From the NCBI RefSeq assembly GCF_030283145.1, contig NZ_JASNWE010000003.1, forward strand, positions 1,240,001-1,304,000: a stretch of DNA of 64,000 bases, in the 5' to 3' direction. Each line of letters starts with the position of its first letter. Within the stretch, counting starts at the first letter, position 1. Both the position numbers and the translations under genes were made by a program. This document shows, piece after piece, positions 1 to 8,164 of this stretch. This stretch comes from Actinomadura xylanilytica (GTDB taxonomy: Bacteria > Actinomycetota > Actinomycetes > Streptosporangiales > Streptosporangiaceae). The notes beneath the pieces are model-generated. The model was not told the DNA's origin. It searched no databases and was given only the letters and a program-made list of their open reading frames with translations.

Positions 1-393
1 CGCGTCCTCCACCAGGAAGGCGACCTCGGCCACACTCCCCGGCTCGTCCTTCCCGGTGCCCTCCGAGCCCGTCGCCGAACCCGCGGTCGCGTCGTCGTCG
101 GCAGGACGGGCGGGCAGCCGGTCATAGCGGACGACCGCCACCATCTCCTCGCCGATCGTGGCGATCAGCGCCGTCCGGCGGTCGTAGTCGACGGTGGTCA
201 GATGCCGGATCTCCTTCTCGCTCAGCCGCGGGCGGGGCGAGAAGAAGCGGTAGTAGATCGATTCTGGGGAGAGCCGCGCGTAGAAGGTGCGCAGCAGCTC
301 GGCGTCCGCACTGCGGATGGGACGCAGATGCGCCGTCCCGCCGTCGGTGAGGACGACGTCGGCCTCCCAATGATCCGGATAGCCCTCGGTCAC
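1..393 (-). CDS. GNAT domain of acetate-CoA ligase/GNAT fusion family protein (partial)
   Basis: The gene begins at a GTG at 393 and runs off the left edge, so only 131 N-terminal codons are visible. The translation starts VTEGYPDHWEADVV and contains LRPIRSADAELLRTFYARLS followed by PESIYYRFFSPRPRLSEKE. This is the hallmark opening of the actinobacterial bifunctional proteins that join a GNAT acetyltransferase domain to an NDP-forming acyl-CoA synthetase (protein lysine acetyltransferase-like). The last visible residues, AEVAFLVEDA, are the beta strand that leads into the acetyl-CoA binding loop. Which partner domain follows cannot be seen, and a stand-alone GNAT is possible. It is transcribed divergently from the PfkB kinase, with 167 bp between the starts. 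Confidence 0.75.
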   Translation of the reverse strand, partial: MTEGYPDHWEADVVLTDGGTAHLRPIRSADAELLRTFYARLSPESIYYRFFSPRPRLSEKEIRHLTTVDYDRRTALIATIGEEMVAVVRYDRLPARPADDDATAGSATGSEGTGKDEPGSVAEVAFLVEDA

Positions 394-560
394 GTACCCG
401 AGGGTATGGCACCGGCCGGAGGGCCCCGGTCCTCGAAAAACGCCGCGATCCCCGCTTTCGCTGCGCGTTCGAGACCTCGTCGGGGCTCAAGAGCTGTTAC
501 GGTCGTCCACACGCCCAGAATGCCGCTCGCGCGGGCCGTGTTGATCGAGGTGATGACTCC

Positions 561-1487
561 ATGACGCGCGTGGTCGTGGTCGGCGATCTTATGACAGATA
601 CCGTGGCACGTGCCGCGTTCCCCCTTGCCAAGGGCAGTGACACGCCTGCGGCCGTAACGATTCACGGGGGAGGCTCGGGCGCCAACGTGGCCTCGTGGCT
701 CGCCCTGGAAGGGGTCGAGGTCGCGTTCGTGGGCCGCCGAGGCTCCGATATCGCGGGCCGAAACCGGGACATGGAACTGATGGGGTACGGGGTCGACGCC
801 CGGCTGGTCATGGACCAGGAACGCCCCACCGGAACCTGTGTGGTCCTGGTCACCCACAAGGGCGACCGGACCATGCTCTCGGACCCGGGGGCCAACGCGG
901 CACTGCTGCCCGAAGACATCGAACGCTGCAAGGACCTGTTCAATCAGGGCACCCACCTGCACCTGTCGGGTTACGCCCTGATCAACGAGGGGTCCCGGAA
1001 GGCCGCCATCCACACGCTGGACCTGGCCCGCAAGGCCCAGATGTCCATCTCGGTGGACGGCGGCTCCTCCTCCCCGCTCAAACGGATGGGCGCCGAGCCG
1101 TTCCTGGAATGGACCCAGGGCTCGCGGCTGCTGGTGGTCAACGCCGACGAGGCCGAGGTGCTCACCGGCCGGGACAATCCCGACCAGGCCGCCAAGGTGC
1201 TCACCGCCTGGTACCCGCAGGTGGTGATCAAGGTCGGCCGGGACGGTGCCCTCTGGTACACCAACGGCCGCCCGGAGCCGGTCACGGTCGCGGCCGAACC
1301 GGTCGAGAAGATCGCCGACGGGACGGGTGCCGGTGACGCGTTCGTCGCCGGGTTCCTGCCGGTGTGGCTCGACGGCCAGCAGCCGACCGACGCCCTCACT
1401 GCGGGCTGCCGGCTGGCGGCGCGCGCCATGCAGCACCTGGGCGCCCGCCCCACCCTCGACGTCGTCGACAACCAGATCAAGAACTGA
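561..1487 (+). CDS. PfkB/ribokinase family carbohydrate kinase
   Basis: A 308-residue protein of normal length for the ribokinase superfamily, expected to phosphorylate a sugar or nucleoside with ATP in the cytoplasm. The first PfkB signature is the glycine-rich GGGSGANVA at about residues 36-44, which closes over the substrate. The second is DGTGAGDAF at about 253-261, which holds the anion hole and the catalytic Asp (about residue 259). NADEAEVLTG is also typical. The ATG is preceded by GAGGTGA. Substrate specificity (ribose, adenosine, ketodeoxygluconate and others) cannot be read from the sequence. The gene appears monocistronic, with a strong hairpin just after the stop. Confidence 0.9.
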   Translation: MTRVVVVGDLMTDTVARAAFPLAKGSDTPAAVTIHGGGSGANVASWLALEGVEVAFVGRRGSDIAGRNRDMELMGYGVDARLVMDQERPTGTCVVLVTHKGDRTMLSDPGANAALLPEDIERCKDLFNQGTHLHLSGYALINEGSRKAAIHTLDLARKAQMSISVDGGSSSPLKRMGAEPFLEWTQGSRLLVVNADEAEVLTGRDNPDQAAKVLTAWYPQVVIKVGRDGALWYTNGRPEPVTVAAEPVEKIADGTGAGDAFVAGFLPVWLDGQQPTDALTAGCRLAARAMQHLGARPTLDVVDNQIKN

Positions 1488-1492
1488 GCGTC

Positions 1493-1530
1493 CCGGAGAG
1501 CCCGGTCCCCCAGGGGGCCGGGCTCTCCGG
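1493..1530 (+). terminator. Hairpin after the PfkB kinase
   Basis: Perfect 13-bp inverted repeat (CCGGAGAGCCCGG against CCGGGCTCTCCGG), extended inside by C and G runs, starting 6 nt after the kinase stop. There is no T-run, as is common in actinobacteria. It may act in both directions because the LysR gene converges on it. Confidence 0.75.
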
Positions 1531-1589
1531 CATGCACGCCCGTCCATCGCCCCTCCGCCCGCCGTCCGAGCAGCCGGGCCAGGTGGACC

Positions 1590-1637
1590 GGGGGTCAGGA
1601 GGGTCGGGGGCCAGGAGGGTCGGGGGTCAGGTGGGCG
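1590..1637. repeat. Three tandem copies of a 16-bp G-rich unit
   Basis: Unit GGGGGTCAGGAGGGTC at 1590-1605, a one-mismatch copy at 1606-1621 and a diverged copy at 1622-1637. The array overlaps the stop codon and last codons of the LysR gene. It looks like simple replication slippage. A structural role on the G-rich strand is possible but unsupported. Confidence 0.7.
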
Positions 1638-2658
1638 GGACGTAGGTGCGGGCGTCCTCGCGGACCGCGGCCCACAGGCGGTTGAGGGGGTGCGCGGCGT
1701 CGTAGCGCTCCAGGTCGGCGCGACGGACGAACGCGCCGGTCATCAGCTCGGCCTTCGGTTCGAGATCGTCGTGCAGCTCCAGGATCCGCAGCGGGACGCC
1801 GTCGCCGTCCCAGCGGCGGACGGCGCGGCGGCCGATGGAGCCGGTCACGATCATGCAGCCGCGGACGAAGCCGGAGCGCAGCAGCGACAGCCCGTAGTTC
1901 ACGTCGTCGATGTCGGCGACGACGTTCAGCCGGTCGCGGAAGCCGGGACCGTACCAGGTGGCCAGCAGATCGGCGATCAGGCCGGCGGGCGGCACCACCA
2001 GCGGCAGGCCCGCCAGCCCGCTGGTCTCGACCGTCCCGCCGGGCAGTTCCGGCTCGGCGAGGTTGGTCAGCAGCAGCGCGTTGCCGCGGGCGTACTCGAC
2101 GACCTCGTACCCGCGCAGCCGGCGGTCGCCCTCGGGCGTGCTGACGATGCTGCCGCAGATCAGGTCGACCTGCTTGGTCTCCAGGCGGGACCACAGGTCC
2201 TTGGTGCGGACGTGCGCGACCTTGAACTCCACCTCCCGCTGCCGCAGCTCCTCCGACACCCGGTCCCAGGCCCGCGACACGATGGGCAGGGTGAACTCGG
2301 TGGTGCCCACGGTGAGCATCCGGCCCAGCCGCCGCCGGCTCCAGTGCACGGCCTCCAGCCACTGCGCGATGGTCGCGCGGGCGAGCTCGGCCGTGGCCTC
2401 GCCGGTCGGGGTGAACAGGAAGTCCTTCCCGCGGCCCTGCCTGAGGGTGAGCACATCTCCGCACAGCGCCTGGCAGTTGCGGTTGAGCGTGTCGAGCTGC
2501 TTCTGCACGCTGGACTGCTCGCGGCCGAGGGCACGGGCCGCGCGCAGTGCGGAGCCCGTCTCGTGCACGACCAGCAACGTTCGGAGCTGGTCGAACGTCG
2601 TGTCGAGCAGCCCCGTGGGGCAGTCGAGGAGATCATCGAGGGAGAACGACACGGACAC
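1627..2658 (-). CDS. LysR family transcriptional regulator
   Basis: A 343-residue protein beginning at GTG. Residues about 20-80 form a LysR-type winged helix-turn-helix (TTFDQLRTLLVVHETGSALR then AARALGREQSSVQKQL). The remainder fits the periplasmic-binding-like effector domain (LTVGTTEFTLPIVSRAW, then VDLICGSIVSTPEGDRRLRG and GLPLVVPPAG). It is slightly longer than the usual 300 residues. It converges on the PfkB kinase. The region upstream of its start (2659-2946) is AT-rich by local standards and probably carries its promoter. No divergent target gene is visible, so its regulon is unknown. Autoregulation would be typical of the family. Confidence 0.85.
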   Translation of the reverse strand: MSVSFSLDDLLDCPTGLLDTTFDQLRTLLVVHETGSALRAARALGREQSSVQKQLDTLNRNCQALCGDVLTLRQGRGKDFLFTPTGEATAELARATIAQWLEAVHWSRRRLGRMLTVGTTEFTLPIVSRAWDRVSEELRQREVEFKVAHVRTKDLWSRLETKQVDLICGSIVSTPEGDRRLRGYEVVEYARGNALLLTNLAEPELPGGTVETSGLAGLPLVVPPAGLIADLLATWYGPGFRDRLNVVADIDDVNYGLSLLRSGFVRGCMIVTGSIGRRAVRRWDGDGVPLRILELHDDLEPKAELMTGAFVRRADLERYDAAHPLNRLWAAVREDARTYVPPT

Positions 2659-2946
2659 GGACGTTAACAGTCCCCTCGGTGTTCAGTCCGACACGGGGTG
2701 AAATGTCCGCTGGTCCAGTCGAGCCGGAAGTGATGACATTTCCCGTCCAACTTATCGATGCATGTTCTCTCAAACAACTGGACACCGTTTTCTAACCCAT
2801 AGAACACTTCCTCTCGTTCCCGCGGTCCGCCGGCCGAGACCGCGGGCGGGCGGCCCGGCTCCTCCGGTCCGCTCCCCTTCACTTCCCGGGAGTCCTGCGG
2901 CCGTCGCGGGGGCGACCGCAGGGCCTCCGGGAACCCGGGGTCCGGG
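2659..2946. other. AT-rich intergenic region between recQ-like and LysR genes
   Basis: 288 bp without a convincing gene. The stretch around 2735-2815 is conspicuously lower in GC than its surroundings and probably contains the LysR promoter. A minus-strand reading frame of 72 codons (2664-2882) crosses it, but it has no start signal or recognisable motif and was not called. Confidence 0.5.
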
Positions 2947-5061
2947 TTAGTTGATCACCGCCAGGGCCAGGGGGAGGACGGCGGGCGCGCCGGCTTCGCG
3001 GAGGAGGCGGGCGGCCACCGTCATCGTCCAGCCGGTCTCGATCCGGTCGTCCACCAGCAGGATCGGGCCGCCGGCCTCGCGCACGGCCGCGGCGACGTCG
3101 TCGGGGAGGGCCAGCCCGTGCCAGACCGAGCGGAGCCGCTGCGCGCTGTTGTGGCGGCGCGGGATGGGCTCCCCCAGCGGGACGAGCTCGCCCAGGTGCG
3201 GGATGCGGCCGATCTCGGCGATGCGGCGGGCCAGACCGCCGACCAGGCGGGGGCGGCTGCGGGAGCCGATCGCGACGACGCCGGCGGGGCGGCTCTCCCA
3301 GTCCCAGGCGGCGAGCACCTTGACGACGGCGTCGAACATCTCGGGGGTGGCCTCGGTGTCGCCCCCGGCGAACAGCTCGCGGAGGCGGGTGCCCCAGCCG
3401 ATGTCGGTGAGCCGCCCGAGGGCGCGTCCCGGCTCGGCCGCCCGCTGGATGCGGCCGGCGACGCCGAGGTCGTCCTTGACGCCGGTGGGCCACATGCGGC
3501 GTGGGGCGACGTCGACCCCGGGACGGCGCAGGCGTTCGCGGGCCTGGGTGGCGCCGCGCTCGCTGACGTCGGCGGACCAGTGCCGGCCGGTGCAGTTGTC
3601 GCACCGCCCGCAGGGCGCGGCGGCGGGGTCGTCGAGCTGGCGGCGGAGGAACTCCTCGCGGCAGCCGGTGGTGGCGATGTAGTCGAGCATCGCGCGCTGC
3701 TCGCGGGAGCGCTCGGCGGCGACGCGCTCATAGCGCTCGCGGTCGTAGACCCAGGCGTCGCCGGTGGCGGTCCAGCCGCCCTTGACGCGGCGGACGGCGC
3801 CGTCGACGTCGAGCACCTTGAGCATCATCTCCAGCCGGGCCCGGCCGAGGTCGACGCGGGGTTCGAGGGCTCCGGTGGACAGGGTGCGCCCGGCGTCGGA
3901 CAGCACCTCCAGGGTGGCCCGGACGGTGGGTTCGGGCGGGAAGGCCAGCCCGGCGAAGTAGGCCCAGATGTCGCGGTCCTCCGGGCCCGGCAGCAGGATC
4001 ACCTCGGCGCGGTCGACGCCGCGGCCCGCGCGCCCGATCTGCTGGTAGTAGGCGACCGGGGACTGCGGGGCGCCGACGTGCGCGATGAACCCGAGGTCGG
4101 GCTTGTCGAAGCCCATGCCGAGCGCGCTGGTGGCGACCAGGGCCTTGAGCTTGTTGTCGAGCAGGTCGCGCTCGGCCTGGAGCCGTTCGGCGGGGTCGGT
4201 CTGGCCGGAGTAGGCGGCGACGGGGTAGCCGCGCTCGCCGAGGTAGCCGGCGATCTCGTGCGCGGCGGCGACGGTCAGGGTGTAGATGATGCCCGAGCCG
4301 GGGAACTGGTCGAGGTGCTCGCCGAGCCAGGCGATGCGCTGCTCGGCGGTGGGCATCTGGACCACGGCGAGGTGGAGGGAGTCGCGCTCGAGCGGGCCGC
4401 GCAGCACGAGCGCGTCGTCGAGGCCGGCTCCCCCGGCGAGCTGCTCGGCGACGTCCTGGGTGACGCGGGCGTTGGCGGTGGCGGTGGTGGCGAGGACGGG
4501 GATGCCGGGCGGCAGCTCGGCGAGCAGCGTGCGGAGCCGCCGGTAGTCGGGACGGAAGTCGTGGCCCCAGTCGGAGATGCAGTGCGCCTCGTCGACCACG
4601 ACCAGGCCGGCGCCGGCGGCCAGCTTGGGCAGCACCAGGTCGCGGAAGTCGGGGTTGTTGAGCCGCTCGGGGCTGACCAGCAGCACGTCGACCTCGCCGG
4701 CCTCGACCTCGGCGAAGACGCCCTCCCAGTCGTCGGTGTTGGCGGAGTTGATCGTGCGGGCGTGGATGCCGGCCCGGTCGGCGGCGTCGATCTGGTTGCG
4801 CATCAGCGCGAGCAGCGGCGAGACGATCACCGTGGGCCCGGCGCCGCGCTCGCGCAGCAACCGGGTCGCCACGAAGTAGACGGCGGACTTGCCCCAGCCG
4901 GTGCGCTGCACGACCAGCGCCCGGCGCCGCTCGACGACCAGGGCGCGGATCGCGGTCCACTGGTCGTCGCGCAGCCGCGCGTGCTCTCCGGCGAGCGCGC
5001 GCAGGCAGCGTTCGGCGTCATTCCGCAGGTTGCCGTCGTCGGACGGCTCAGTAGGGGCCAT
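2947..5061 (-). CDS. recQ: RecQ-family ATP-dependent DNA helicase with C-terminal PRTase-like domain
   Basis: A 704-residue protein counted from the ATG at 5061. A TTG 29 codons upstream is also open but has no ribosome site. Superfamily 2 helicase motifs appear in order: RTGWGKS (motif I, about 53-59), VVVDEAHCISDWGHDFRPDY (motif II, DEAH about 157-160), LATTATAN (motif III), SALGMGFDKPD and QQIGRAGRGVDRAEV (motif VI). A zinc-binding cluster follows (CREEFLRRQLDD...CGRCDNC). The C-terminus ends in GGPILLVDDRIETGWTM, a phosphoribosyltransferase-type PRPP loop. This fusion is known in actinobacterial RecQ proteins. Expected role: 3'-5' DNA unwinding in recombination and repair. A TAGCAA hexamer lies 7 nt before the ATG, and the AAGGAGGG that overlaps it is close to the start. 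Confidence 0.9.
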   Translation of the reverse strand: MAPTEPSDDGNLRNDAERCLRALAGEHARLRDDQWTAIRALVVERRRALVVQRTGWGKSAVYFVATRLLRERGAGPTVIVSPLLALMRNQIDAADRAGIHARTINSANTDDWEGVFAEVEAGEVDVLLVSPERLNNPDFRDLVLPKLAAGAGLVVVDEAHCISDWGHDFRPDYRRLRTLLAELPPGIPVLATTATANARVTQDVAEQLAGGAGLDDALVLRGPLERDSLHLAVVQMPTAEQRIAWLGEHLDQFPGSGIIYTLTVAAAHEIAGYLGERGYPVAAYSGQTDPAERLQAERDLLDNKLKALVATSALGMGFDKPDLGFIAHVGAPQSPVAYYQQIGRAGRGVDRAEVILLPGPEDRDIWAYFAGLAFPPEPTVRATLEVLSDAGRTLSTGALEPRVDLGRARLEMMLKVLDVDGAVRRVKGGWTATGDAWVYDRERYERVAAERSREQRAMLDYIATTGCREEFLRRQLDDPAAAPCGRCDNCTGRHWSADVSERGATQARERLRRPGVDVAPRRMWPTGVKDDLGVAGRIQRAAEPGRALGRLTDIGWGTRLRELFAGGDTEATPEMFDAVVKVLAAWDWESRPAGVVAIGSRSRPRLVGGLARRIAEIGRIPHLGELVPLGEPIPRRHNSAQRLRSVWHGLALPDDVAAAVREAGGPILLVDDRIETGWTMTVAARLLREAGAPAVLPLALAVIN

Positions 5062-5211
5062 GCCCTCCTTGCTACCAGCCGCCGCCGACGGTACGCACCA
5101 GAACGGGATTCTGTGGAAAACCCGGATCCGGTCGGTCCAGGTGATCAACTGGCGAACCCGGCCAGGTAGCCTGCGGTGAGGGATTGTCAGGGCGGGAGGT
5201 CACGGTCGCAT

Positions 5212-6585
5212 ATGGGGCGGGCAGCTGAACGGTTGTGGCGCACTTGGCACGTCCTGATGGACGGGTCGACGCCCGAGCCGCCCGAGGACGAGCCGGGCGA
5301 GCTCGTCGATCCACTGGCGATCGATCTGGTGCTGCGCGTCGGCGAACTGCTACTGGCCAGCGGCGAGGCCACCGAGCGGGTGAACGAGGCGATGCTGAGC
5401 CTCGCGCTCGCCTACGAGCTGCCGCGCTGTGAGGTCCAGGTCACGCTGACCAGCCTGCTGGTGTCCGCGCGTCCCGGCAGCGGCGCGCAGCCCGTCACGG
5501 CGGCGCGCTCCATCCGGCGCCGCACGCCCGCGTACTGGCGGCTCGCCAAGCTGCACGCCCTGGTCCAAGAGGCGTCGATCGGCATGCTCGAGCTGCACGA
5601 GGCGCACACGCGGCTCGCGGAGATCAAGCGGGGCCGCGCGCCGTACCCGCCCTGGCTGATGGTCGTGGCGTTCGGGATGATCGCCGCGTCCGCCAGTGTG
5701 CTGTCGGGCGGCGGGTTCCTGGTCGCGATGACCGCGTTCTTCGCGACCATGCTCGGCGACCGCGCCGCCGCCGCGCTCGCCCGCCGCGGCCTGGCCGAGT
5801 TCTTCCAGCTGACGGTGGCCTCGTCGATCGGCGCCGCCGCCGCCGCGCTGGTGGTGGCGATGGGCAACCCGGCGCACGCCTCCACCATCGTCACCGGCGC
5901 GATCCTGGCGCTGCTGCCGGGACGGCCGCTGGTGGCGAGCATCCAGGACGGCATCACCGGCGACCTGGTGAGCGCGGGCGCCCGGGTGCTGGAGGTCTTC
6001 TTCATGATCGCGGCGATCGTGGCGGGGCTCGGCGCGGTGGTCTACGTGGCGATCAAGCTGGGTGCTCCGATCGAGGTCAACCCCCTCCAGACCGCCGCGC
6101 CGAAGCTGCGGCCGGTCCCGCTCCTGGCCGCGGCGGCGATCTCGCTGTCGTTCGCGGTGTCCCTGGCCGTCCCCCGCGAGGCGCTGCTGGCGGCGACGTT
6201 CGGCGGCGGCCTGATCTGGGTGCTGTACGTGCTGCTGCTCGGCTGGAACGTCACCCCGGTGCTCTCCGCCGCCGTGTCGGCGGTCATCGTCGGAGTGCTG
6301 GGGAACTGGCTGTCGCGGCGCCGCCAGATGCCGGTGATGCCCTTCATCGTCCCGGCGATCGGGCCGCTCCTGCCCGGGACGTTGCTGTACCGGGGCATGG
6401 TCCAACTCAACACGGGCCAAGGCCAGGCGGGCGTGCTGAGCCTCATCGGGGCCATCTCGGTGGCGCTGGCCCTGGGCGCGGGCGTCAACCTGGGCGGGGA
6501 ACTCGTCCGCGCGTTCCAGCGCGTCGGGCTGAGCGCCTCCGGCCGCTGGGCCCGTCCGGCCGCGCGCCGTACGCGCGGGTTCTGA
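5212..6585 (+). CDS. Threonine/serine exporter family (ThrE-like) membrane protein
   Basis: 457 residues from the ATG at 5212, which is preceded by GGGAGGT. A GTG at 5176 would add 12 residues. The N-terminal cytoplasmic half carries the ThrE/DUF1212 pattern (LRVGELLLASGEATERVNEA then LSLALAYELPRCEVQVT). It is followed by about ten hydrophobic segments from residue 145 onward, including LAIGMV-type helices and the second exporter module (MPVMPFIVPAIGPLLPGTLLYRG). ThrE of Corynebacterium exports threonine and serine. The substrate here is inferred only from family membership. It is divergent from recQ and appears to be a single-gene unit. Confidence 0.88.
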   Translation: MGRAAERLWRTWHVLMDGSTPEPPEDEPGELVDPLAIDLVLRVGELLLASGEATERVNEAMLSLALAYELPRCEVQVTLTSLLVSARPGSGAQPVTAARSIRRRTPAYWRLAKLHALVQEASIGMLELHEAHTRLAEIKRGRAPYPPWLMVVAFGMIAASASVLSGGGFLVAMTAFFATMLGDRAAAALARRGLAEFFQLTVASSIGAAAAALVVAMGNPAHASTIVTGAILALLPGRPLVASIQDGITGDLVSAGARVLEVFFMIAAIVAGLGAVVYVAIKLGAPIEVNPLQTAAPKLRPVPLLAAAAISLSFAVSLAVPREALLAATFGGGLIWVLYVLLLGWNVTPVLSAAVSAVIVGVLGNWLSRRRQMPVMPFIVPAIGPLLPGTLLYRGMVQLNTGQGQAGVLSLIGAISVALALGAGVNLGGELVRAFQRVGLSASGRWARPAARRTRGF

Positions 6586-6626
6586 GCCGCGCTGGAAGTG
6601 TCGGTGCCGCCCGCTAGCTTCGCGGT

Positions 6627-6953
6627 ATGTACCGACAGGGAGACATCCTCATACTGCAAGTGCCTGAGAAGGCGGTCCCGAACGCCGTGCGCGATCTCCC
6701 TCCGGCGCCGCGCGACCGACGGGGCCGCATGGTGCTCGCGCTCGGCGAGGTCACCGGGCACGCCCACGCGCTCAAGGCGCCCGGCACGCTGCGGCGGTCG
6801 CCCGACCCGATGACGCCCGACCACCTGCACCTGCCGTCCGGCGGGCTGCTGGTCCATGAGGAGCACGCGGCGATCTCCCTGCCCAAGGGGTGGTACCGGG
6901 TGGTCAGGCAGCGCGAGTACGTGCCGGGCTCCGCCCGCGTGGTCGCGGACTGA
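6627..6953 (+). CDS. Small conserved protein with HEEH and QREY motifs
   Basis: A 108-residue acidic/basic mixed protein with no signal peptide or membrane segment. Clear motifs are MYRQGDILI at the start, GEVTGHAHAL in the middle, LLVHEEHAAISLPKGWYRVV and a terminal QREYVPGSARVV. The family is known to me only as conserved hypothetical proteins. The conserved His-rich positions (GHAHA, HEEH) suggest a metal or ligand site (inference). A TAGCTT hexamer ends 6 nt before the ATG, so the mRNA is probably leaderless. The DUF6745 gene follows 8 nt after the stop, so the two are almost certainly co-transcribed. Confidence 0.8.
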   Translation: MYRQGDILILQVPEKAVPNAVRDLPPAPRDRRGRMVLALGEVTGHAHALKAPGTLRRSPDPMTPDHLHLPSGGLLVHEEHAAISLPKGWYRVVRQREYVPGSARVVAD

Positions 6954-6961
6954 GCGGGCAG

Positions 6962-8092
6962 ATGGAGACCGAGAGCTTGCAGATGGAGACCGCGCCCGGC
7001 GGGGCCGTCCGGGGAGCGCAGTACGTGGTGGGCGACTGGCAGTCGGCCGGTTTCGCCACCGGTCCGGCCGACCGTGAGCGGGCCGAGGCGGGCATCACCG
7101 CCGCTTATGCCGCCGCCGGGCTCGACGCGCCTGAGAGGTTCGTCTGGGTGTCCTCCCCCGCGCACGGGGCGGTCGCCGCGGCGTTCATCGGCGGGTACGG
7201 CGCGACCGAGGGGATGGCCGAGCTGGCCCGGTTCGTCGACGGCGCCGACCTCGACGGCGCGGGGTCGAGCGTCCGCGACGCCGTGCGGACGCGTCCGTGG
7301 GAACGGGAGCGCACCGCCGCCAGTGCCGAACTGGGACCCGAGCGGTGGGCGACGGCCTGGGCCGAGACCGGCGGGCTGCTATGGGATCCGGTGAACGGGT
7401 TGGTCGCCCGGGTGCGGCAGGCCATCGGGGCGCTGGCCGGGGACGGTTCCGAGGCCGAGTCGCTGCTGCGCGCCGCGACCCTCGATGCGGTGCTGGGCCA
7501 ACAGGACGCCCCCTGGCTGGCACTGTTCGAATCGCTCGGACGGCTCGACGGGCCGCTGGCCGGCCTCGCCGAGGCCGCCCGTTCCGCCGGATGGTGGTGG
7601 CCCTACGAGCGTGTGGTGGTCGTCTCCGAGCGTCCGGACGAGCTGTACCGCGACGAGCCCGGACGGCTCCACCGCGGCGACGGGCCCGCGCTGGCCTACC
7701 CCGGCGGGTTCGCCCTGCACGCCTGGCGCGGCATGCCGATCCCCGCCGACTTCGTCGCCTCCCTGGCCGAGATCGACGCCGCGCGCATCGCCGGCGAGCC
7801 CAACTCCGAGCTGCGCCGGGTGATGCTGGAGATCTTCGGCTACGACCGCTACCTGGCCGAGACGGGCGCGCGTCCCCTGCATCGCGACGAGACCGGCGTG
7901 CTGTGGTCCATCGACCTGCCGGGCGACGAGCCGGTCGTCATGGTCGAGGTGGTCAACTCCACCCCTGAGCCGGACGGCTCGTACCGCACCTACTACCTGC
8001 GGGTGCCGCCCGACACGCGCACCGCGCGCGCGGGCGTGGCCTGGACGTTCGGCGTCCCCGAGGCCGACTACCAGCCCGAGAAGCAGACCTGA
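6962..8092 (+). CDS. DUF6745 domain protein
   Basis: About 376 residues from the ATG at 6962 (a second ATG at 6983 is possible). The C-terminal half shows the DUF6745 pattern: SAGWWWPYERVVVVSERPDE, then LHRGDGPALAYPGGFALHAWRG, then RRVMLEIFGYDRYL and finally VNSTPEPDGSYRTYYLRVPP with AWTFG. The N-terminal half is alpha-helical in appearance. Function is unknown. No enzyme signature or membrane segment is visible. It sits in an operon with the QREY protein and converges on the STM4011-4015 cassette across a 30-bp inverted repeat. A functional link to that cassette is only suggested by adjacency. Confidence 0.8.
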   Translation: METESLQMETAPGGAVRGAQYVVGDWQSAGFATGPADRERAEAGITAAYAAAGLDAPERFVWVSSPAHGAVAAAFIGGYGATEGMAELARFVDGADLDGAGSSVRDAVRTRPWERERTAASAELGPERWATAWAETGGLLWDPVNGLVARVRQAIGALAGDGSEAESLLRAATLDAVLGQQDAPWLALFESLGRLDGPLAGLAEAARSAGWWWPYERVVVVSERPDELYRDEPGRLHRGDGPALAYPGGFALHAWRGMPIPADFVASLAEIDAARIAGEPNSELRRVMLEIFGYDRYLAETGARPLHRDETGVLWSIDLPGDEPVVMVEVVNSTPEPDGSYRTYYLRVPPDTRTARAGVAWTFGVPEADYQPEKQT

Positions 8093-8097
8093 CCCCC

Positions 8098-8164
8098 TTG
8101 ACGCGAGCCGATGCCCCCTGGTGACCACTTCCCCTGGTCACCAGGGGGCATCGGCCCGCGTCAA
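8098..8164. terminator. 30-bp inverted repeat between convergent genes, bidirectional terminator
   Basis: Left arm 8098-8127 and right arm 8135-8164 are complementary over 30 bp with one mismatch, with a 7-nt loop (CTTCCCC). It starts 6 nt after the DUF6745 stop, and the right arm contains the stop codon of the STM4011 gene. The arm begins TTGACGCG and ends CCCCTGGTGACCA. Unusually long for an intrinsic terminator. Confidence 0.85.

Noticed and set aside
2664..2882. 72-codon minus-strand frame in the AT-rich gap before the LysR gene
   Set aside because: No ribosome site, start or family motif. The gap is better explained as a promoter region.
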